Assembly: GCA_050945815.1 (NCBI GenBank)
Contig: JBMNTQ010000076.1
Location: 1-9,091, forward strand
Source: JBMNTQ01 sp050945815
Lineage (GTDB): Bacteria > Bacillota > Clostridia > Christensenellales > JBMNTQ01
Direction: 5' to 3'
DNA: 9,091 bases
The notes below the pieces were generated by a model. It searched no databases, was not told the origin of the DNA, and saw nothing but the letters and a program-made list of their open reading frames with translations. Of the stretch, positions 4,887 through 9,091 are shown one piece after another; the stretch's first letter is position 1, and each line of letters begins with the position of its first letter. Made by a program: the position numbers and the translations under genes.

Positions 4887-6477
4887 CTGTAACCACTGAG
4901 CCGTTTTTGAACCGAAACATCATTGTGGCATCTCGCTCAACTGTTACTTGGTCGATTACGGCAAGCCACAACCTTTCATCAAAATTGTCGATAGCGAGCG
5001 GACGATTCTCAATATCCTTGATGAAACTCTCGATAATCTTTGCCTTACCAAGCCGCTCCCGTTTGACGTTCTCCAGCTCATCAACTTGTTCGGTAGCCTT
5101 ACGATGGCGGTCGAGGTAGGCGTTGTTTCGCTCAGCCCATTCCGCTTGATTTACGGCGGCTCGAGCATTTTCGTAAATTGCTTTTCGGGAAAGTTCTGTG
5201 ACAACCTCAATCTCACGGAGCAATTCAGCAAGTTCCGTATCAATCACTGTCGTATCACAAAGGATATTTTGGGCAAGGCGGCAGTCTTCAATCAGTCCAT
5301 CTCGGTCATTCATTAGGTGGTTGAAAGCTGTTAAAAACCTTTCCTTGATATCGTCTTCTGTAATATGCGGTGTTTGGCAGCCCTTGCCGGGGTTACCGAG
5401 CCGTTTATATTTATCATTGCACTGCCAGACCTCTTTACGGTAGGTCTTATCACCCTTATAACTGCCCCAGACCTTTTTGCCGAAGCGGCCTCCGCAGTCG
5501 GCACATACAAGCCTTGAGGCAAATATGCTCGTGCTGCTCGTGGGTCTGCCGAGACTTTTCCGCCGTTCAATCTCAAGCTGGACAGCGTCGAACTCATCAG
5601 GCTCAATAATAGCGGGATGGCTATTTTCTACATAGTATTGCTGAACCTGCCCTTCGTTCTTAACCATTTTCTTCGTGAGGAAGTCTGCACAGAAAGTCTT
5701 TTGCAGGAGGGCATGGCCTTTATACTTTTCGTTGCTTAGGATTGACCGAACCACCGCCGTTTGCCATGTTTCTTTGCCTGCCGGTGACGGTATGCCCTGC
5801 CGTTCGAGGTGTTTGGCGATTGCCGAGAAGGTTTTGCCCTCCATAAAGAGTCGGAAGATGAGTCGTACTATTTCCGCTTCGGCGGGGACTATTTTCGGTA
5901 AACCGTCCTCGCCTTTTTCGTAGCCGAGGAATTGTTTATATGGAAGGCTGACCTTGCCGTCCGCCATCCGCTTACGCTGACCCCATGTGACATTCTCACT
6001 GATGGAGCGGCTCTCTTCCTGCGCCAATGAGGACATAATCGTAATCAGCAACTCGCCTTTGCTGTCAAGCGTGTATATATTTTCCTTTTCAAACCATACC
6101 TCGCAGCCGACTTCTTTCAGCTTACGGACAGTAGTAAGGCTGTCCACAGTGTTTCGAGCAAAACGGCTAACAGATTTCGTGATGAGAAGGTCGAATTTGC
6201 CCGCCAAGCCGTCGGCAATCATCTGCTTGAAACCTTCACGCCGTTTGGTGTTGACCGCTGAAATGCCCTCATCCGTATAAATGGTGACAAACTCCCAGTC
6301 AGCTCGACCTTGAATTAACTTGGTGTAGTAGTCAACTTGGGCTTCATAGCTGGAAAGTTGTTCATCACTGTCTGTACTGACTCTTGCGTAGGCGGCAACT
6401 CGCCGTCTTAGTTTAGGACTCTTGCCTTGCGCCGAGAGAACAGGGGCGGTGGCGGGAATAACCCGTATATTAGCCAT
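4882..6477 (-). CDS. Large serine recombinase (second of the pair, with coiled-coil)
   Basis: A 531-residue large serine recombinase (integrase/resolvase type), which cuts and exchanges DNA at attachment sites through a covalent phosphoserine. The catalytic domain has YARVST with nucleophile Ser34 and SVSRFARNT with Arg105 and Arg108. The recombinase domain follows (about 185-300, LGYEKGE...WQTAVVRSILSNEKYKG). A zinc ribbon uses Cys325, Cys328, Cys353 and Cys367. Residues about 405-490 are a charged helical region, likely the coiled-coil that controls integration versus excision. AGGAGG lies eight bases before the ATG at 6477 and is encoded inside the preceding gene. The start overlaps the preceding stop by eight bases (ATGGCTAA), so translation is probably coupled. 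A GTG nine bases upstream is in frame but touches the ribosome binding site and was not chosen. All catalytic residues are present. Confidence 0.95.
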   Translation of the reverse strand: MANIRVIPATAPVLSAQGKSPKLRRRVAAYARVSTDSDEQLSSYEAQVDYYTKLIQGRADWEFVTIYTDEGISAVNTKRREGFKQMIADGLAGKFDLLITKSVSRFARNTVDSLTTVRKLKEVGCEVWFEKENIYTLDSKGELLITIMSSLAQEESRSISENVTWGQRKRMADGKVSLPYKQFLGYEKGEDGLPKIVPAEAEIVRLIFRLFMEGKTFSAIAKHLERQGIPSPAGKETWQTAVVRSILSNEKYKGHALLQKTFCADFLTKKMVKNEGQVQQYYVENSHPAIIEPDEFDAVQLEIERRKSLGRPTSSTSIFASRLVCADCGGRFGKKVWGSYKGDKTYRKEVWQCNDKYKRLGNPGKGCQTPHITEDDIKERFLTAFNHLMNDRDGLIEDCRLAQNILCDTTVIDTELAELLREIEVVTELSRKAIYENARAAVNQAEWAERNNAYLDRHRKATEQVDELENVKRERLGKAKIIESFIKDIENRPLAIDNFDERLWLAVIDQVTVERDATMMFRFKNGSVVTA

Positions 6478-7783
6478 TGTCCGCACCTCCTAACGCCCGT
6501 TCCCTTGCGGCTTGCTTCATCTCATCCGACCAACTTTCTCGCCGAGAGCGATTCTCCCAATTAAGTGCCTGTTCTGAGCCATCCTTAAACGTGAAAACCA
6601 AGACGCCGTCATCAGGGATTGTTATTGCAGTGACCTTTGCCGTGAATTCGGCGGGGTCGTACTCTACAAGCCCTAAAACCTCGGCACACTTTTCTTTGAG
6701 AATATCTTCGGGTATCCGTTTGGCGGCGCATTCGTGCTTGCCACGGTAAGTGTAGGTAGCACAAGCCCAAACCACCTTAGCATATTTTGTGCCGGTACCG
6801 TTTACCTTCTTGCGGAATTTCGCTCCGCATCGTTCGCAGGTGATTAGTCCCGAAAACTCGCTGAATGTCAGCTTACGGGGATGATTTGCTTTTGCCGCCC
6901 GCTGAGCCATTTCAGTTTGAACTGCCTCAAAAGTTTCTCTATCAATAATGGCTTCGTGGCTACCTTCGACATAGTATTTAGGCAACTCACCGTCGTTTGA
7001 CTTCCATTGCTTGGTAAGGTGGTCGATGATGAAGCCTTTTTGCAAGCATGTATCACCGATGTATTTTTCATTTTTGAGGATTGAACCCACGGTGCTTTCC
7101 GACCACCGCCCGCCGCACTTGGTGGGGATTTCAAGCCTTATCAATTTTTTCATGATTGCATTCTTGCCAAGCCCTGATAAGTAGTCGTCGAATATCATCC
7201 TCACGACATCAGCTTCCTCAGGGATAATGGTTAACTTGAAGTCCTTATAATCAAACCCATAAATGCGGATGTTGTTGGAAGGTCTGCCCTCCTTAAAGTC
7301 TTTTCTGATGCGCCACTTCTGATTTTCGCTTGCCGAACGGCTCTCCTCCTGTGCATACGATGCGAGAATGGTGAGCATCAGCTCTCCATCGCCCGAAAGT
7401 GAATGTAGGTTCTGCTCCTCAAAAAACACACCAACATCGAGGTCTTTAAGTTCTCTGACCGTTTCAAGCAGCGTGACTGTATTTCGGGCAAAGCGGCTGA
7501 TTGACTTCGTGAGGACAAGGTCAATGCGTCCTGCTCGGCAGTCTGCAATCAGTCGCCTAAATTCAGGTCTTGAATCCTTTGTGCCGGTTTCCGCTTCATC
7601 GGCATACACTCCGACATACTCCCACTCAGGCTTGCCTTGTATCAGATTGCTGTAATAGCTGACCTGAGCGGCAAGAGAGTGGAGCATTTCATCTTTTCCA
7701 CTGGAAACACGGGCGTAGGCTGCGACCCGAAGGTGTGTCGGCAACTGTGCCGTCCGTGGTAGTTTAGTTATCTTTCTGCCCAT
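6470..7783 (-). CDS. Large serine recombinase (first of the pair, short C-terminus)
   Basis: A 437-residue serine recombinase with an intact catalytic domain: YARVSS with Ser27 as the likely nucleophile and SISRFARNT with Arg97 and Arg100. The recombinase domain follows (about 172-290, YGFDYKD...VGSILKNEKYIG), then a zinc ribbon with Cys316, Cys319, Cys341 and Cys352. After the ribbon only about 85 residues remain, without the long coiled-coil of the neighbouring recombinase. The end VFTFKDGSEQALNW resembles the end of the neighbour (MMFRFKNGSVV). The two are clearly paralogous but far from identical, so they may form a mixed complex or act at different steps. AAGGAGG lies five bases before the ATG at 7783; an in-frame ATG at 7807 would place that site inside the coding sequence. 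The start overlaps the SHOCT gene by 20 bases and the end overlaps the next recombinase gene. Confidence 0.95.
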   Translation of the reverse strand: MGRKITKLPRTAQLPTHLRVAAYARVSSGKDEMLHSLAAQVSYYSNLIQGKPEWEYVGVYADEAETGTKDSRPEFRRLIADCRAGRIDLVLTKSISRFARNTVTLLETVRELKDLDVGVFFEEQNLHSLSGDGELMLTILASYAQEESRSASENQKWRIRKDFKEGRPSNNIRIYGFDYKDFKLTIIPEEADVVRMIFDDYLSGLGKNAIMKKLIRLEIPTKCGGRWSESTVGSILKNEKYIGDTCLQKGFIIDHLTKQWKSNDGELPKYYVEGSHEAIIDRETFEAVQTEMAQRAAKANHPRKLTFSEFSGLITCERCGAKFRKKVNGTGTKYAKVVWACATYTYRGKHECAAKRIPEDILKEKCAEVLGLVEYDPAEFTAKVTAITIPDDGVLVFTFKDGSEQALNWENRSRRESWSDEMKQAARERALGGADNG

Positions 7784-7997
7784 AATGGCCTCCTTTCGCA
7801 CTACCATATATCACTCTTTTTTCCTTACATAGCAAGTCATTTTCGAGGAATATACTGCACGAGGATAAACCGTACTTTTGAGCAAGCATTGTGTCTATTG
7901 CCAACAAGTCATCTTCAGAAATAGCACCCTCAGAAAGCCAGTTTTTGAACACGGACATCGCTGCCTTGTAGCGAAAAATTGCTTCTTCTTTGCTCAT
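7764..7997 (-). CDS. Small SHOCT-like domain protein of the recombination cassette
   Basis: A 77-residue soluble protein. Residues about 12-42 (AAMSVFKNWLSEGAISEDDLLAIDTMLAQKYG) have the short two-helix pattern of SHOCT-type domains: a hydrophobic helix, a G-x-I-(S/T)-x-(D/E)-(D/E) turn, then an L-x-x-I/L-x-x-x-LAxKYG helix. Small proteins of this kind commonly sit just before serine recombinase genes in elements of gut Firmicutes. Their role is unknown; help or direction of recombination is my inference from position. The start at 7997 is supported by GAGGG seven bases upstream and forms an ATGA overlap with the stop of the preceding gene. A longer in-frame start at 8027 lies within that gene and has no ribosome binding site. 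The tail after residue 60 runs over the ribosome binding site and start of the next gene. Confidence 0.82.
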   Translation of the reverse strand: MSKEEAIFRYKAAMSVFKNWLSEGAISEDDLLAIDTMLAQKYGLSSCSIFLENDLLCKEKRVIYGSAKGGHYGQKDN

Positions 7998-8392
7998 GGC
8001 AAAACCCTCTGCATCGCCCCATAGCAAGCCCGTGAGCAGTATTTACGATTTTTATTTCCGTAGGCCTCAAACTCCTTGCGGCAGTTCAGACAAACGAAAA
8101 GGTATACCGACTTTCGGTTTACAGCTTCAGGGTGTGCCTTCCACCAAGCCATACGGCACTTATCAGAACAGAAGCGTTTCTGCTTCGCCCTCGGCGTATG
8201 CTGAAGCGGAGATCCGCAATTAGCACAAGTGTTGACAGCTGATTCTTCTTGCTTTATCGCAACGCCGATGTTATTCCGGCGGCAGTATGATTTGACAGTG
8301 TTTTCGGATATGTCGAGATCGTTGGCGATAGTGCCGTAGCTCTCACCTTTACTTCGTAAGTATTCAATCCGCTGTTTCTGAGCAGTTGTCAT
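7994..8392 (-). CDS. Helix-turn-helix protein with two treble-clef-like zinc fingers
   Basis: A 132-residue protein. Residues about 5-42 (KQRIEYLRSKGESYGTIANDLDISENTVKSYCRRN) form a helix-turn-helix like that of sigma-70 region 4 or transposase-type HTH domains. Two zinc-binding units follow: Cys56, Cys59, Cys75, Cys79 with FCSDKCRMAWW, and Cys101, Cys104, Cys119, Cys123 with YCSRACYG. It is therefore very probably a DNA-binding protein. Similar proteins in mobile elements are often labelled sigma-70-like, but sigma region 2 is absent, so it is not a complete sigma factor. GGAGG lies seven bases before the ATG. It is the first gene of the overlapping four-gene cassette, so it could regulate the cassette or act as a recombination accessory protein; both are inference. 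Confidence 0.88.
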   Translation of the reverse strand: MTTAQKQRIEYLRSKGESYGTIANDLDISENTVKSYCRRNNIGVAIKQEESAVNTCANCGSPLQHTPRAKQKRFCSDKCRMAWWKAHPEAVNRKSVYLFVCLNCRKEFEAYGNKNRKYCSRACYGAMQRVLP

Positions 8393-8399
8393 TTGTTTT

Positions 8400-8413
8400 C
8401 CTCCATTCGGAGG
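8400..8413 (-). promoter_or_regulatory. Small hairpin covering the RBS of the zinc-finger gene
   Basis: In the - strand RNA CCTCC and GGAGG pair around the loop GAAU. The GGAGG is the ribosome binding site of the zinc-finger gene, so this 5-bp stem could reduce its translation. It lies directly after the T run of the upstream terminator. Confidence 0.4.
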
Positions 8414-8416
8414 GGA

Positions 8417-8459
8417 AATAAAAAAGTGCCCCTCTACCGTCTACAGACAGAAGAGGGGC
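8417..8459 (-). terminator. Intrinsic terminator of the amidase gene
   Basis: On the - strand GCCCCTCT (8459-8452) pairs with AGAGGGGC (8435-8428), followed after AC by TTTTTTATTT. It lies 23 bases after the amidase stop and only about 25 bases before the start of the next gene, leaving no obvious room for a promoter of the downstream cassette between them. Confidence 0.85.
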
Positions 8460-8482
8460 GTTTGCGTACCAGCGAAAGCTTC

Positions 8483-9091
8483 TTATTCAGTTTTGATAAA
8501 AGCATCGGTAAATCCAGCAGCTTTTACCCTTTTGAGCATGGCATCAGCGTTTGCCTTGACTGAGTAGGCACCGACTTGAACACGGTAGAGTTTCTTCGGT
8601 TCAGCAGGAGTAGGTGTGATCGGTTTTGGGGTTTCACTCTCTGCCAACAAGCGTTTAACTTCGGCACGGAAAGTATCCATGCTCTTTCCGTGTTTGGAGA
8701 ACCAGTGCCCGGGGTCGGCATGGTTACTGGCAATCCCACGCTTATGCCCTTCGTAATGCCCGATAATAACGCCGTCTGCCATCGGATCGAGTTTATACTC
8801 CTTACAGAGGTATGCACACAGTTCGGTGGCTTCCTTGTATACGGCATTGAAGTAGGTAGCATCCGTCAGTCCATCCTCGCAGATTTCAAAACTGATATGG
8901 GTGTCGTTGACCGAGCCTTTCGTGCCGGAACCGCCATGCCAACCACGATGATTCCACGGAAGAGTCTGGTAGGTAGCTATAGTTCCGTCAGCCAGCTTGC
9001 CGATAAAGCCATGAACGCAGACCTGCCGTCCATCCGGTTTATCTTGATTCCAGTGATTGCTGTATTGGTTCTTTCCGAGCAATCCGTCATC
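8483..9091 (-). CDS. N-acetylmuramoyl-L-alanine amidase (Amidase_2) with SPOR domain, 5' end missing
   Basis: The frame is open to the right edge, so the start and the first zinc-binding histidine lie outside the window; 202 residues are visible. The amidase part matches the zinc-dependent Amidase_2/PGRP fold that cuts the MurNAc-L-Ala bond: TLPWNHRGWHGG, HISFEICED, and GHYEGHKRGIASNHADPGHWF, where the His of GHYE and the Asp of DPG are the expected zinc ligands. A short Pro/Thr linker (PKPITPTPAEPKK) leads to a SPOR domain of about 35 residues (LYRVQVGAYSVKANADAMLKRVKAAGF), which in known proteins binds peptidoglycan. Amidases of this build are common as endolysins of Clostridia phages and as wall enzymes of conjugative elements. 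Its place before the recombination cassette suits a lysis module at the end of a prophage. No secretion signal can be judged because the 5' end is missing. Confidence 0.93.
   Translation of the reverse strand, partial: DDGLLGKNQYSNHWNQDKPDGRQVCVHGFIGKLADGTIATYQTLPWNHRGWHGGSGTKGSVNDTHISFEICEDGLTDATYFNAVYKEATELCAYLCKEYKLDPMADGVIIGHYEGHKRGIASNHADPGHWFSKHGKSMDTFRAEVKRLLAESETPKPITPTPAEPKKLYRVQVGAYSVKANADAMLKRVKAAGFTDAFIKTE

Noticed and set aside
6470..7807. Longer start of the first recombinase at 7807
   Set aside because: It would code through the strong AAGGAGG that precedes the ATG at 7783, and the added residues are not typical of the family.

Overview
The window looks like the junction between a Clostridia-type (low-GC Gram-positive lineage) chromosome and the end of an integrated phage-like or conjugative element. 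The chromosomal side carries a DnaX-YbaB-RecR operon, strong AGGAGG-type ribosome binding sites and a tRNA-Ser with an encoded CCA. The element side carries the two-recombinase, SHOCT, zinc-finger and amidase gene set typical of mobile elements in gut Clostridia. Species and genus cannot be fixed from this sequence.

Chromosomal part (1-4501). A MIF/tautomerase-like gene points right (77-418). It converges on a left-pointing replication and repair operon, read right to left: dnaX (clamp-loader tau subunit), ybaB (nucleoid-associated protein), recR (recombination mediator). Two intrinsic terminators separate the convergent units. dnaX has its own extended -10 promoter, placed directly after the terminator of an upstream gene. 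That upstream gene is a HAD-IIA (NagD-like) phosphatase gene which has lost its whole middle, so only the N-terminal motif I region and the C-terminal tail remain. About 600 bases follow with no convincing gene. A tRNA-Ser(CGA) then points right with a promoter in front and a long terminator behind.

Boundary (about 4502-4881). This stretch is rich in repeats: a second hairpin, an 18-codon reading frame with a good ribosome binding site that stops inside a repeat cluster, TCGTTAAA-type direct and inverted repeats, a leftward terminator, and a perfect 12-bp inverted repeat next to the last recombinase gene. It is the most likely place for the attachment site of the element.

Element part (4882-9091). 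Four left-pointing genes overlap end to end: a helix-turn-helix protein with two zinc fingers, a SHOCT-like small protein, and two different large serine recombinases. The overlaps (4, 20 and 8 bases) suggest a translationally coupled recombination cassette. Upstream, and cut by the window edge, lies an N-acetylmuramoyl-L-alanine amidase with a C-terminal SPOR domain, probably the lysin of the element. It is followed by a terminator and a small hairpin that covers the ribosome binding site of the zinc-finger gene.

The most notable observations are an A AAA AAG slippery heptamer in dnaX, in the correct frame to make a shortened gamma-like subunit; the internally deleted HAD gene; the coupled recombination cassette; and the repeat-rich boundary that may hold its attachment site.
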